Shown here: piece after piece, positions 11,475 through 23,550 of the stretch
Position numbering within the stretch: position 1 is the stretch's first letter
How the letters are laid out: every line of letters begins with the position of its first letter
NCBI GenBank assembly: GCA_030267565.1
Contig: BRXU01000008.1
Location: 62,001-126,000, forward strand
Origin: Pleodorina starrii
Taxonomy: Eukaryota; Chlorophyta; Chlorophyceae; Chlamydomonadales; Volvocaceae
Direction of reading: 5' to 3'
Length of the DNA: 64,000 bases
Made by a program: the position numbers and the translations under genes
Notes under the pieces: generated by a model
Told to the model about the DNA's origin: nothing
The model's input: the letters and a program-made list of their open reading frames with translations, nothing else
Database searches by the model: none

Positions 11475-14396
11475 GATGCCTGATGGGTTGCGTTTGCGCC
11501 GGGGGGAGGTGCGACTCGGAGCCCACCGCCATGGCTTGGCACTGCTTCGTGCCTGAGGGCTTGCGTTTGCGCGTGGAGGGGTAGAGACTTGGAGCCCACC
11601 GCCCGGGCTTGGCACTGCTTCGTGCCTGATGGGTTGCGTTTGCGCGTGGAGGGGTAGAGACTCGGAGCCCACCGCCCGGGCGTGGCACTGCTTCGTGCCT
11701 GAGGGCTTGCGTTTGCACGAGGAGGGGTAGAGACTCGGAGCCCACCTCCCAGGCTTGGCACCGCTTCGTGCCTGAGGGCTTGCATTTTTGCGCCGAGAGG
11801 GGTATAGACTCGGAGCCCACCGCCCGGGCTTGGCACTGCTTCGTGCCTGAGGGCTTGCATTTTTGCGCCGAGAGGGGAAGAGACTCGGAGCCCACCGCCC
11901 GGGCTTGGCACTGCTTCGTGCCTGAGGGCTTCCGTTTGCGCGAGGAGGGGTAGAGACTCGGAGCCCACCGCCCGGGCTTGGCACTGCTTCGTGCCTGATG
12001 GGTTGCGTTTGCGCCGGGGGGGGGGTGCGACTCGGAGCCCACCGCCCGGGCTTGGTACTGCTTCGTGCCTGATGGGTTGCGTTTACGCGAGGAGGGGTAG
12101 AGACTCGGAGCCCACCGCCCGGGCTTGGCACCGCTTCGTGCCTGATGGGTTGCGTTTGCGCGAGGAGGGGTATAGACTAGGAGCCAACCGCAATGGCTTG
12201 GCATCGCTTCGTGCCTGAGGGCTTTCGTTTGCGCGAGGAGGGGTAGAGACTCAGAGCCCACCGCCCGGGCTTGGCACCGCTTCGTGCCTGATGGGTTGCG
12301 TTTGCGCGAGGAGGGGTAGAGACTCGGAGCCCACCGCCCGGGCTTGGCACTGCTTCGTGCCTGATGGGTTGATTTTGCGTGAGGAGGGGTGGAGACTCGG
12401 AGCCCACCGCCCGGGCTTGGCACCGCTTCGTGCCTGAGGGCTTGCGTTTGCGCGAGGAGGGGTGGAGACTCGGAGCCCACCGCCCTGGCTGGGCACTGCT
12501 TCGTGCCTGAGGGCTTGCGTTTGCGCGAGGAGGGGTAGCGACTCGGAGCCCACCGCCCGGGCTTGGCACCGCTTCGTGCCTGAGGGCTTGCGTTTGCGCG
12601 AGGAGGGGGGGAGACTCGGAGCCCACCGCCCGGGCTTGGCCGCTTCGTGCCTGAGGGCTTGCGTTTGCGCGAGGAGGGGTGGAGACTCGGAGCCCACCGC
12701 CCGGGCTTGGCACTGCTTCGTGCCTGAGGGCTTGCGTTTGCGCGAGGAGGGGTAGAGACTCGGAGCCCACCGCCCGGGCTTGGCACTGCTTCGTGCCTGA
12801 TGGGTTGCGTTTGCGCGAGGAGGGGTAGAGACTCGGAGCCCACCGCCATGGCTTGGCACCGCTTCGTGCCTGAGGGCTTGCGTTTGCGCGAGGAGGGGTA
12901 GCGACTCGGAGCCCACCGCCCGGGCTTGGCATCGCTTCGTGCCTGAGGGCTTGCGTTTGCGCGAGGAGGGGTAGAGACTCGGAGCCCACCGCCCAGGCTT
13001 GGCACTGCTTTGTGCCTGATGGGTTGCGTTTGCGCGAGGAGGGGTGGAGACTCGGAGCCCACCGCAATGGCTCGGCACTGCTTCGTGCCTGATGGGTTGC
13101 GTTTGCGCGAGGAGGGGTAGAGACTCGGAGCCCACCGCCATGGCTTGGCACCGCTTCGTGCCTGAGGGCTTGCATTTGCGCGAGGAGGGGTAGCGACTTG
13201 GAGCCCACCGCCCGGGCTTGGCATCGCTTCGTGCCTGAGGGCTTTCGTTTGCGCGAGGAGGGGTAGAGACTCGGAGCCCACCTCCCAGGCTTGGCACCGC
13301 TTCGTGCCTGAGGGCTTGCATTTTTGCGCCGAGAGGGGTATAGACTCGGAGCCCACCGCCCGGGCTTGGCACTGCTTCGTGCCTGATGGGTTGCGTTTAC
13401 GCGAGGAGGGGTAGAGACTCGGAGCCCACCGCCCGGCCTTGGCACCGCTTCGTGCCTGAGGGCTTGCGTTTGCGCGAGGAGGGGTGGAGACTCGGAGCCC
13501 ACCGCCCTGGCTGGGCACTGCTTCGTGCCTGAGGGCTTGCGTTTGCGCGAGGAGGGGTAGAGACTCGGAGCCCACCGCCCGGGCTTGGCACCGCTTCGTG
13601 CCTGATGGGTTGCGTTTGCGCGAGGAGGGGTATAGACTAGGAGCCAACCGCAATGGCTTGGCATCGCTTCGTGCCTGAGGGCTTTCGTTTGCGCGAGGAG
13701 GGGTAGAGACTCGGAGCCCACCGCCCGGGCTTGGCACCGCTTCGTGCCTGATGGGTTGCGTTTGCGCGAGGAGGGGTAGAGACTCGGAGCCCACCACCCG
13801 GGCTTGGCACTGCTTCGTGCCTGATGGGTTGATTTTGCGTGAGGAGGGGTGGAGACTCGGAGCCCACCGCCCGGGCTTGGCACCGCTTCGTGCCTGAGGG
13901 CTTGCGTTTGCGCGAGGAGGGGTGGAGACTCGGAGCCCACCGCCCTGGCTGGGCACTGCTTCGTGCCTGAGGGCTTGCGTTTGCGCGAGGAGGGGTGGAG
14001 ACTCGGAGCCCACCGCCCTGGCTGGGCACTGCTTCGTGCCTGAGGGCTTGCGTTTGCGCGAGGAGGGGTAGCGACTCGGAGCCCACCGCCCGGGCTTGGC
14101 ACCGCTTCGTGCCTGATGGGTTGCGTTTGCGCGAGGAGGGGTAGAGACTCGGAGCCCACCGCCCGGGCTTGGCACTGCTTCGTGCCTGATGGGTTGATTT
14201 TGCGTGAGGAGGGCTGGAGACTCGGAGCCCACCGCCCGGGCTTGGCACCGCTTCGTGCCTGAGGGCTTGCGTTTGCGCGAGGAGGGGTAGAGACTCGGAG
14301 CCCACCGCCCGGGCGAGGCACTGCTTCTTGCCTGATGGGTTGCGTTTGCGCGAGGAGTGGTAGAGACTCGGAGCCCACCGCCCGGGCGTGGCACTG
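11475..14396. repeat. 73-bp minisatellite, block 4
   Basis: About 40 units. Additional variants include GCATTTTTGCGCCGAGAGG units, TTGATTTTGCGTGAGG units, and TATAGACTAGGAGCCAACCG units. One unit at about 12,640 is shortened (CTTGGCCGCTTCG). Recurrent blocks, for example near 12,160-12,530 and 13,600-13,960, again point to amplification of multi-unit segments. Confidence 0.97.
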
Positions 14397-14610
14397 CCCG
14401 GGGTGCCCACCCCTGTCCATGTCACGTCCGGAGGTTTACAAGACTCATCATACCGTCATCAGCACCATCCAGCTGGCCCTTGGAGTCGCCCAGAAGCCTG
14501 GCACGCTAGCTACTCAGCAGAAGTGGCAGCATCAGTGGAGCCGCCAGACAACATGTGTGTCCCATGTCCCGAGTCGGGGTTCCTCCGGAATTAAAAAAAA
14601 AAAAAAAAAA
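14397..14610 (+). mobile_element. SINE-A copy 3, 5'-truncated and internally deleted
   Basis: Starts at CCCGGGGTG, immediately lacks the TGATGAGAAAGGAGG stretch found in other copies, then follows the SINE-A body to TCCGGAATT and A18. ACTGC occurs just before the element and again right after the poly(A), a possible short target duplication inside the 73-bp array. Confidence 0.88.
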
Positions 14611-17430
14611 CTGCTTCGTGCCTGAGGGCTTGCGTTTGCGCGAGGAGTGGTAGAGACTCGGAGCCCACCGCCCGGGCGTGGCACTGCTTCGTGCCTGAGG
14701 GCTTTCGTTTGCGCGAGGAGGGGTAGAGACTCGGAGCCCACCGCCCGGGCTTGGCACCGCTTCGTGCCTGATGGGTTGTGTTTGCGCGAGGAGTGGTAGA
14801 GACTCGGAGCCCACCGCCCGGGCTTGGCACTGCTTCGTGCCTGATGGGTTGATTTTGCCTGAGGAGGGGTGGAGACTCGGAGCCCACCGCCCGGGCTTGG
14901 CACCGCTTCGTGCCTGAGGGCTTGCGTTTGCGCGAGGAGGGGTGGAGACTCGGAGCCCACCGCCCGGGCTGGGCACTGCTTCGTGCCTGAGGGCTTGCGT
15001 TTGCACGAGGAGGGGTAGAGACTCGGAGCCCACCGCCCGGGCTTGGCAACGCTTCGTGCCTGAGGGCTTGCGTTTGCGCGAGGAGGGGTAGCGACTCGGA
15101 GCCCACCGCCCAGGCTTGGCACCGCTTCGTGCCTGAGGGCTTGCGTTTGCGCGAGGAGGGGTAGCGACTCGGAGCCCACCGCCCGGGCTTGGCACCGCTT
15201 CGTGCCTGAGGGCTTGCGTTTGCGCGAGGAGGGGTGGAGACTCGGAGCCCACCGCCCGGGCTTGGCACCGCTTCGTGCCTGAGGGCTTGCGTTTGCGCGA
15301 GGAGGGGTGGAGACTCGGAGCCCACCGCCCGGGCTTGGCACCGCTTCGTGCCTGAGGGCTTGCGTTTGCGCGAGGAGGGGTGGAGACTCGGAGCCCACCG
15401 CCCAGGCTTGGCACTGCTTCGTGCCTGAGGGCTTGCGTTTGCGCGAGGAGGGGTGGAGACTCGGACCCCACCGCCCGGGCTGGGCACTGCTTCGTGCCTG
15501 AGGGCTTGCGTTTGCGCGAGGAGGGGTAGAGACTCGGAGCCCACCGCCCGGGCTTGGCACTGCTTCGTGCCTGAGGGCTTGCGTTTGCGCGAGGAGGGGT
15601 AGAGACTCGGAGCCCACCGCCCGGGCTTGGCACCGCTTCGTGCCTGATGGGTTGCGTTTGCGCGAGGAGGGGTAGAGACTCGGAGCCCACCGCCCGGGCT
15701 TGGCACCGCTTCGTGCCTGAGGGCTTGCGTTTGCGCGAGGAGGGGTAGCGACTCGGAGCCCACCACCCGGGCTTGGCACCGCTTCGTGCCTGAGGGCTTG
15801 CGTTTGCGCGAGGAGGGGTAGCGACTCGGAGCCCACCGCCCGGGCTTGGCACCGCTTCGTGCCTGAGGGCTTGCGTTTGCGCGAGGAGGGGTAGAGACTC
15901 GGAGCCCACCGCCCGGGCTTGGCACCGCTTCGTGCCTGAGGGCTTGCGTTTGCGCGAGGAGGGGTAGCGACTCGGAGCCCACCGCCCGGGCTTGGCACCG
16001 CTTCGTGCCTGAGGGCTTGCGTTTGCGCGAGGAGGGGTAGAGACTCGGAGCCCACCGCCCGGGCTTGGCACCGCTTCGTGCCTGATGGGTTGCGTTTGCG
16101 CGAGGAGGGGTAGAGACTCGGAGCCCACCGCCCGGGCTTGGCACCACTTCGTGCCTGAGGGCTTGCGTTTGCGCGAGGAGGGGTAGCGACTCGGAGCCCA
16201 CCGCCCGGGCTTGGCACCGCTTCGTGCCTGAGGGCTTGCGTTTGCGCGAGGAGGGGTAGCGACTCGGAGCCCACCGCCCGGGCTTGGCACCGCTTCGTGC
16301 CTGAGGGCTTGCGTTTGCGCGAGGAGGGGTAGAGACTCGGAGCCCACCGCCCGGGCTTGGCACCGCTTCGTGCCTGAGGGCTTGCGTTTGCACGAGGAGG
16401 GGTAGAGACTCGGAGCCCACCGCCCGGGCTTGGCATCGCTTCGTGCCTGAGAACTTTCGTTTGCGCGAGGAGGGGGAGCGACTCGGAGCCCACCGCCCGG
16501 GCTTGGCACCGCTTCGTGCCTGAGGGCTTTCGTTTGCGCGAGGAGGGGTAGAGACTCGGACCCCACCGCCCGGGCTGGGCACTGCTTCGTGCCTGAGGGC
16601 TTCCGTTTGCGCGAGGAGGGGTAGAGACTCGGAGCCCACCGCCCGGGCTTGGCACTGCTTCGTGCCTGAGGGCTTGCGTTTGCGCGAGGAGGGGTAGCGA
16701 CTCGGAGCCCACCGCCCTGGCTGGGCACTGCTTCGTGCCTGAGGGCTTGCGTTTGCGCGAGGAGGGGTAGCGACTCGGAGCCCACCGCCCGGGCTTGGCA
16801 CCGCTTCGTGCCTGAGGGCTTGCGTTTGCGCGAGGAGGGGTAGAGACTCGGAGCCCACCGCCCGGGCTTGGCACCGCTTCGTGCCTGAGGGCTTGCGTTT
16901 GCACGAGGAGGGGTAGAGACTCGGAGCCCACCGCCCGGGCTTGGCATCGCTTCGTGCCTGAGAACTTTCGTTTGCGCGAGGAGGGGGAGCGACTCGGAGC
17001 CCACCGCCCGGGCTTGGCACCGCTTCGTGCCTGAGGGCTTTCGTTTGCGCGAGGAGGGGTAGAGACTCGGACCCCACCGCCCGGGCTGGGCACTGCTTCG
17101 TGCCTGAGGGCTTCCGTTTGCGCGAGGAGGGGTAGAGACTCGGAGCCCACCGCCCGGGCTTGGCACTGCTTCGTGCCTGAGGGCTTGCGTTTGCGCGAGG
17201 AGGGGTAGCGACTCGGAGCCCACCGCCCTGGCTGGGCACTGCTTCGTGCCTGAGGGCTTGCGTTTGCGCGAGGAGGGGTAGCGACTCGGAGCCCACCGCC
17301 CGGGCTTGGCACCGCTTCGTGCCTGATGGGTTGCGTTTGCGCGAGGAAGGGTGGAGACTCGGAGCCCACCGCCCGGGCTTGGCACTGCTTCGTGCCTGAG
17401 GGCTTGCGTTTGCACGAGGAGGGGTAGAGA
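14611..17430. repeat. 73-bp minisatellite, block 5, with a 511-bp internal duplication
   Basis: About 39 units. The distinctive unit with TGAGAACTTTCG occurs at about 16,434 and again at about 16,945, exactly 511 bp (7 x 73) apart with the same neighbours, so seven units were duplicated together. The array ends where it runs into the CCG/CCA/CCT tract. Confidence 0.97.
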
Positions 17431-18394
17431 CCACTGCCGCCGCCAACCCCGCCGCCGCCACCACCGCCGCCGCCTCCACCGCCCCCGCTGCCGCCTCCCC
17501 CGCCGCCGCCACCACCGCCGCCACCACTGCCCCCGCCGCCGCCAACCCCGCCCCCGCCGCCGCCGCCACCACCGCCGCCGCCGCCGCCTCAACCGCCTCC
17601 GCCGCTGCCTCCACCGCCGCCGCCACCACCGCCACCGCCGCCACCACCAACGCCGCCGCCACCACCAACGCCGCCGCCCCCCCCCCCCCCCCCCCCGCCG
17701 CCACCCCCCACGCCGCCGCCGCCGCCACCTCCACCGCCGCCTCCTCCACCGCCGCCGCCACCACCGCCGCCGCTGCCGCCGCCACCACCGCCGCCACCAC
17801 CACCGCCCCCGCCGCCGCCCCCGCCCCCCCCGCCCCCCCCGCCGCCGCCGGCCCAGCCGCCGCCGCCGCCCCCGCCGCCGCCCCCGCCGTCGCCCCCGCC
17901 GCCGCCGTCACCTCCGCCTCCACCGCCGCCCCCCCCTCCGCCGCCGCCACGACCGCCGCCGCCCCCGCCGCCGCCACCTCCACCTCCGCCGCCGCTGCCA
18001 CCACCCCCGCCACGGCCGTCGCCACCTCCGCCAGCACCGGCGCCGCCGCCATCACCGCCACCACCGCCCCCGCCGCCCACGCCGCCCCCGCCGCTGCCAC
18101 CGCCGCCGCCACCACCACCGCCCCCGCCGCCGCCCCCGCCACCACCGCCCCCCCTGCTGCCGTCGGCCCTGCTGCCGCCGCCGCCCCCGCCGCCGCCCCC
18201 GCCGTCGCCCCCGCCGCCGCCGACACCTCCGCCTCCACCTCCGCCTCCACCTCCGCCGCCGCCACGACCGCCGCCACCCCCGCTTACCCCACCGACCCCG
18301 CCGCCGCCACCGGCCCGGCCGCTACCACCACCCCCGCCGCCGCCCCCGCCGCCGCCACCGCCGCCGCCGCCCCCGCCGCCACGACCGCCGCCGC
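17431..18394. repeat. (CCG/CCA/CCT)n trinucleotide tract, copy A
   Basis: About 960 bp made almost entirely of CCN triplets (CCG, CCA, CCT, CCC) with a C-run near 17,675-17,696. Every frame is open: it reads as Pro-, Arg/His- or Thr/Ala-rich on + and Gly-, Ala/Val- or Arg/Trp-rich on the other strand. Such frames carry no evidence of coding. The homologous tract in copy B differs by internal rearrangement although the net length offset is unchanged. Confidence 0.95.
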
Positions 18395-20610
18395 TGGAGC
18401 CGCTACAACTATAGCTGTTGGAAGGAGGTGGCTCGCAACGTTAAGGTGATTATGGGCCAAACTCGACATGTGCAAGAGTATGGGCAAGCAACGGGGATGA
18501 AGCATCTGTCGTTGTTTTCCGTGCTGTGGCTGATTCAAGGAGGCCGCTTAAGGTTCCTGTTAAGGCTGCAAGCATTGACATGAATGCAATATCGGCTAGG
18601 GCATGTTGAGGGGCGCGGAAGCGGGACACGTTCTGCAGCTGTCACTCAATACGCGAAGCGTGCTTCCACAGGTCTATTCGCGGTTTTTTTTCGCGGTTTA
18701 CCCATCCCTTGTCAAATGGTCATAAATCACGAGACATGCACCCAGCGAGGCTTCTCGGTGGTCGAGTGAACGGCTACTGCCAACCAAACATGCATGCTTT
18801 TGTTGAGCTGGGTTGAGCAGCTGCATCACTACTCGGTCCGGGCACACCCAAGCTCCTGCACAACTCCTCCACCCCTCTTGTGTGGCCTGCTGCCCCTCAC
18901 CAGTCGCCGCTGTTCTCCCTCACCTTTGTGTCGTCCGTTTCCCCGCAGACCGACAGCTGTACGCCTGTACCCTGTCGGCGACAACCAACGGGCCAACCCC
19001 TCCTGCAACGCCAGAGATTTGCGCACCACTACCTACCGGCTACCGCTCGCTGTCCAAGACATTAACAGGCCCACGCCGCATCCCCCCAGCGCGCGGCATA
19101 AGCCCCTCGCCCTCAGGTACGCACGTCATACGCAATGACCCCAATTCGTACTAGATCCGGAGCGGGGGCTCGCGTAACCGCCGCGGCCCTTACTCCGTCC
19201 AACACCGAAGCGACCCGCGGGTGGGGCGGATGGCGCACGTCAGCGGGGTTACGGCGACCGTGGCGGTTGACGGGTACGGTAGGTCGGTTAGTGCGTGCGT
19301 CGGCGCAGTGTGTGACAGCATGGCGCGTGTTTGGGGGAACATAGATGTCCCCCGGGGCTCCCAGCCGGCAGGGCTGGAGGGCTTGTGGCGGGCTGGCGAC
19401 TGGGGTCCACGTCTGGGCCCTGGGCACGTGTGCGGTATCGAGGGCGGCTGTTTGCAGCGGCAGGGGGACTGCTGCGGATGGGGAGAGCGTGTGGGAAACG
19501 CCATTGTTCAGCACAGGAGCCTGCCCCGCTACATCAATGGGGGGGAAGGGGGTGCGGGTTTGGCACTGGAATGAACGACTTGAGAAGTGGCAGCCAGCAG
19601 ACCGAAAGAGCAGACCGCAAGTGCCGACCCGCACCCTCCGTGTTTCTGAACACCCGCCCCCCCATTGATGTAGCGGCATTGGGGACGGAGGGGTCACAAA
19701 CGACGAGGAAATGCCCAATAAACCCTTTTGGGTTCGGGGTGGGTATGTAATGCCGGCTGGCAGGCGGACGGTGCAGCATGTGCGCGCCAAAGCCTCGGGG
19801 AAGTGAGCCTCTAACGGCCCCCACCAGGCCGAAGAAATCCTCTAAATTGGGGGTGTCTAACCGAATTGGGGAGGGGCACCATCCGGCTGGGGCTGAGGGG
19901 TTATGAATGAGACTTGAAATGCCCAATAAACCCTTTTGGGTTCGGGGTGGGTATATTATGCCGGCTGGCAGGCGGACGGTGCAGCATGTGCGCGCCAAAG
20001 CCTTGGGGAGGTGGGCTTCTAAGCCCCCCCACCAGACCGAAGAATTGGGAGGCCAGTCGGATGGTGGGCAGATCCTGTGCTGAACGATGGGGTTTCCTAG
20101 ACGCTCTCCTCCCCTGCGGTTGACTCCCCGCTGTAGCAGATGGCGGCCCTCCCGTGCATGTGTCCAGGTCCTGGGGGTTGGGCACCGGCTGTCAGCTTGC
20201 TGCATGCTTTCTAGCGTTGTCGGGTGGGGGGCTCGGGAGGCATTTGTGTTTCCCCTAGGCGTGCTGTGCTAGTCGCAGGCTGTGTCGCGGCATTCACGTA
20301 CCGCCTGCTGTACACTGAAACCGCTTCGGGTGCCGTACCTCTGTTGCCGAGGCGTGGTGATGGCGGGATGCAGGGGGGGTGGCTTAAGGTCTCGACGTTT
20401 TGCCCTCTTGCGTGCCCCGTCCTCGAGGTCAAGCTCATCCCCATGGACGGTATCCATTTCCTACTTTACTGTCCTCATCATCCTCCCTGTTTCCCCTGTC
20501 CCCTTGGTTTTGTCCTTGACCCCTCGTTGTATGTCCCCATTTCCCTCCCCTGGCCCCCACGCGAGGAGCTCACACTCGGCTCGGCGTCACGGAGAGCAGG
20601 ATGGAATACC
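18395..20610. other. Low-repeat segment, copy A, no recognisable gene
   Basis: About 2.2 kb of moderate GC between two CCG tracts. Several short overlapping frames (up to about 225 codons on minus, 139 on plus) exist, but none matches a family I recognise and none has convincing start context or codon bias. A block of about 105 bp containing CAATAAACCCTTTTGGG and GCCGGCTGGCAGGCGGACGG is repeated at about 19,709 and 19,916 (207 bp apart). The segment could include non-coding parts or exons of a host gene now embedded in satellite. Confidence 0.6.
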
Positions 20611-20758
20611 CAGAGGCCGCTCGCCGCCGTCGACGGAGCCGCCAAGCCCCTCGCCGCCGTCGACGGAGCCGCCGCCGCCGCCACCGCCCCCGCCGCCCCC
20701 GCCGCCGCCGCCGCTGCCACCACCGCCCCCGCCGCCACCACCACCGCCGCCGCCTCCC

Positions 20759-20793
<35 letters not shown>

Positions 20794-21205
20794 TCCACCG
20801 CCGCCGCCACCACCGCCGCCGCCTCCGCCACCGCGCCCCCCACCACCGCCCACACCACCACCGCCACCATCGCCGCCACCAACGCCGCCGCCCCCGCCGC
20901 CGCCATCACCGCCCCCGCCGCCTCCGCCGCGCGCGCCTCCCGCCCCACCGCCGCCTCCGCCTCCGCCCCCCCCCCCGCCGCCAACTCCGCCACCCCCGCC
21001 GCCACCACCGCCCTCGCCGCCGCCCCCGCCACCGCCGCCACCGCCGCCACCGCCGCCGCCTCCAAGCTTCTCGCCGCCGTCGCCGGAGCCGCCGCCGCCG
21101 CCGCCCAGCCCCTCGCTTCCGTCGCCGGAGCCGCCCAGCCCTTCGCCGCCGTCGCTGGAGCCGCCCAGCCCCTCGTCGCCATCGCCGCCGCCGCCCAGTT
21201 TCTAG
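20282..21205 (+). other. Proline-rich open frame, HRGP-like repeats (copy A)
   Basis: A 307-codon frame. Residues about 60-75 form a hydrophobic stretch (FTVLIILPVSPVPLVL), followed by Ser/Arg-rich sequence, a long polyproline run from the CCG tract and finally repeats of the type [10 protein letters not shown] before an in-frame TAG. Ser-Pro-Pro repeats of this kind are typical of hydroxyproline-rich cell-wall glycoproteins and pherophorins of volvocine algae. The repeats continue in the same frame beyond the TAG. The frame may be only a minisatellite read in its most protein-like phase. The near-identical copy lies at 30,929-31,852. Product unproven. Confidence 0.2.
20611..21065. repeat. 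CCG-type trinucleotide tract, second block, copy A
   Basis: About 450 bp of CCG/CCA/CCT triplets preceded by a short tandem duplication of CTCGCCGCCGTCGACGGAGC. Same composition caveats as the 17.4-18.4 kb tract. Confidence 0.93.
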
Positions 21206-21410
21206 CCGCCGTCGCGGGAGCCGCCCAGCCCCACACCGCCGACGTCGCCGCCGCCTCCCAGCTTCTCGCTGCCGTCGCCGGAGCCGCCCAGCCCCTTGCC
21301 GCCATCGCCTGCGCCGCCCAGCCCCTCGCTTCCGTTGCCTGCAACGCCCAGCCCCTCGCTGCCGTCACCGGAGCCGCCAAGCCCCTCGCCGCCGTCGACG
21401 GAGCCCACAG
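21066..21410. repeat. 30-bp minisatellite (GCCGTCGCCGGAGCCGCC type), block 1
   Basis: Tandem units of about 30 bp with core GGAGCCGCCCAGCCCCTCGC, some replacing GTCGCCGGAGCC with TTGCCTGCAACG. In the proline frame each unit gives a decapeptide of type [14 protein letters not shown] occurs at CAGTTTCTAGCC (about 21,203). The same TAG-bearing unit recurs in the two other blocks of this minisatellite. It grades into the 73-bp array at GGAGCCCACAGCCCGG. Confidence 0.9.
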
Positions 21411-23550
21411 CCCGGCCTTGGCACCGCTTCGTGCCTGAGGGCTTGCGTTTGCGCGAGGAGGGGTGGAGACTCGGAGCCCACCGCCCTGGCTGGGCACTGC
21501 TTCGTGCAAAAAAAAAAAAACTGCTTCGTGCCTGAGGGCTTGCGTTTGCGCGAGGAGGGGTAGAGACTCGGAGCCCACCGCCCGGGCGTGGCACCGCTTC
21601 GTGCCTGATGGGTTGCGTTTGCGCGAGGAGGGGTATAGACTAGGAGCCAACCGCCCGGGCTTGGCACCGCTTCGTGCCTGAGGGCTTGCGTTTGCGCGAG
21701 GAGGGGTAGAGACTCGGAGCCCACCGCCCGGGCGTGGCACCGCTTCGTGCCTGATGGGTTGCGTTTGCGCGAGGAGGGGTAGAGACTCGGAGCCCACCAC
21801 CCGGGCTTGGCACTGCTTCGTGCCTGATGGGTTGATTTTGCGTGAGGAGGGGTGGAGACTCGGAGCCCACCGCCCGGGCTTGGCACCGCTTCGTGCCTGA
21901 GGGCTTGCGTTTGCGCGAGGAGGGGTGGAGACTCGGAGCCCACCGCCCTGGCTGGGCACTGCTTCGTGCCTGAGGGCTTGCGTTTGCGCGAGGAGGGGTA
22001 GCGACTCGGAGCCCACCGCCCGGGCTTGGCACCGCTTCGTGCCTGAGGGCTTTCGTTTGCGCGAGGAGGGGGAGCGACTCGGAGCCCACCGCCCGGGCTT
22101 GGCATCGCTTCGTGCCTGATGGGTTGCGTTTGCGCGAGGAGTGGTAGAGACTCGGAGCCCACCGCCCGGGCGTGGCACTGCTTCGTGCCTGATGGGTTGC
22201 GTTTGCGCGAGGAGTGGTAGAGACTCGGAGCCCACCGCCCGGGCGTGGCACTGCTTTGTGCCTGAGGGCTTGCGTTTGCGCGAGGAGTGGTAGAGACTCG
22301 GAGCCCACCGCCCGGGCGTGGCACTGCTTCGTGCCTGAGGGCTTTCGTTTGCGCGAGGAGGGGTAGAGACTCGGAGCCCACCGCCCGGGCTTGGCACCGC
22401 TTCGTGCCTGATGGGTTGCGTTTGCACGAGGAGGGGTAGAGACTCGGAGCCCACCGCCCGGGCTTGGCACTGCTTCGTGCCTGATGGGTTGATTTTGCGT
22501 GAGGAGGGGTGGAGACTCGGAGCCCACCGCCCGGGCTTGGCACCGCTTCGTGCCTGAGGGCTTGCGTTTGCGCGAGGAGGGGTGGAGACTCGGAGCCCAC
22601 CGCCCTGGCTGGGCACTGCTTCGTGCCTGAGGGCTTGCGTTTGCGCGAGGAGGGGTAGCGACTCGGAGCCCACCGCCCGGGCTGGGCACTGCTTCGTGCC
22701 TGAGGGCTTGCGTTTGCGCGAGGAGGGGTAGCGACTCGGAGCCCACCGCCCGGGCTTGGCACCGCTTCGTGCCTGAGGGCTTTCGTTTGCGCGAGGAGGG
22801 GGAGCGACTCGGAGCCCACCGCCCGGGCTTGGCATCGCTTCGTGCCTGATGGGTTGCGTTTGCGCGAGGAGGGGTAGAGACTCGGAGCCCACCGCCCGGG
22901 CTTGGCACTGCTTCGTGCCTGATGGGTTGCGTTTGCGCGAGGAGGGGTAGAGACTCGGAGCCCACCGCCCGGGCTTGGCACCGCTTCGTGCCTGAGGGCT
23001 TGCGTTTGCGCGAGGAGGGGTAGCGACTCGGAGCCCACCGCCCGGGCTTGGCACCGCTTCGTGCCTGAGGGCTTGCGTTTGCGCGAGGAGGGGTAGCGAC
23101 TCGGAGCCCACCGCCCGGGCTTGGCACCGCTTCGTGCCTGAGGGCTTTCGTTTGCGCGAGGAGGGGTAGCGACTCGGAGCCCACCGCCCGGGCTTGGCAC
23201 CGCTTCGTGCCTGAGGGCTTGCGTTTGCACGAGGAGGGGTAGAGACTCGGAGCCCACCGCCCGGGCTTGGCACCGCTTCGTGCCTGATGGGTTGCGTTTG
23301 CGCGAGGAGGGGTAGAGACTCGGAGCCCACCGCCCGGGCTTGGCACCGCTTCGTGCCTGAGGGCTTGCGTTTGCGCGAGGAGGGGTAGCGACTCGGAGCC
23401 CACCGCCCGGGCTTGGCACCGCTTCGTGCCTGAGGGCTTGCGTTTGCGCGAGGAGGGGTAGCGACTCGGAGCCCACCGCCCGGGCTTGGCACCGCTTCGT
23501 GCCTGAGGGCTTTCGTTTGCGCGAGGAGGGGTAGAGACTCGGAGCCCACC
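21411..23550. repeat. 73-bp minisatellite, block 6
   Basis: About 29 units, including TTGATTTTGCGTGAGG and GGGGGAGCGACTCGG variants. It is interrupted by a bare poly(A) insertion at 21,508-21,520 and ends at the insertion point of a truncated LINE. Confidence 0.96.
21508..21520 (+). mobile_element. Poly(A)-only insertion with 12-bp target duplication
   Basis: A13 lies between two copies of ACTGCTTCGTGC (21,496-21,507 and 21,520-21,531, sharing one A). The homologous position in segmental-duplication copy B (32,143-32,154) has a single ACTGCTTCGTGC and no A-run, so the uninterrupted site is directly visible. This is best explained as a LINE-driven insertion so severely 5'-truncated that only the tail was copied. 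Confidence 0.8.

Larger units (their letters stand above)
16994..21507. repeat. Segmental duplication, copy A (4.5 kb)
   Basis: Matches 27,219-32,154 at a constant offset of 10,225 bp up to about 20,042, and of 10,647 bp after the SINE present only in copy B. It contains the end of a 73-bp block, the trinucleotide tract, the low-repeat segment, a second CCG tract, a 30-bp minisatellite and the start of the next 73-bp block. Only a handful of substitutions are apparent by eye outside the CCG tracts, so the duplication is recent. Confidence 0.93.

Noticed and set aside
17351..18583. Arg/His-rich, poly-Gly, poly-Ala and polyproline frames over the CCN tracts
   Set aside because: All frames of a CCN repeat are open. 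No gene structure or conserved flanking protein.
18584..20205. Host genes in the low-repeat segment
   Set aside because: Frames of 60-225 codons overlap on both strands without recognisable domains or splice structure that I can defend.
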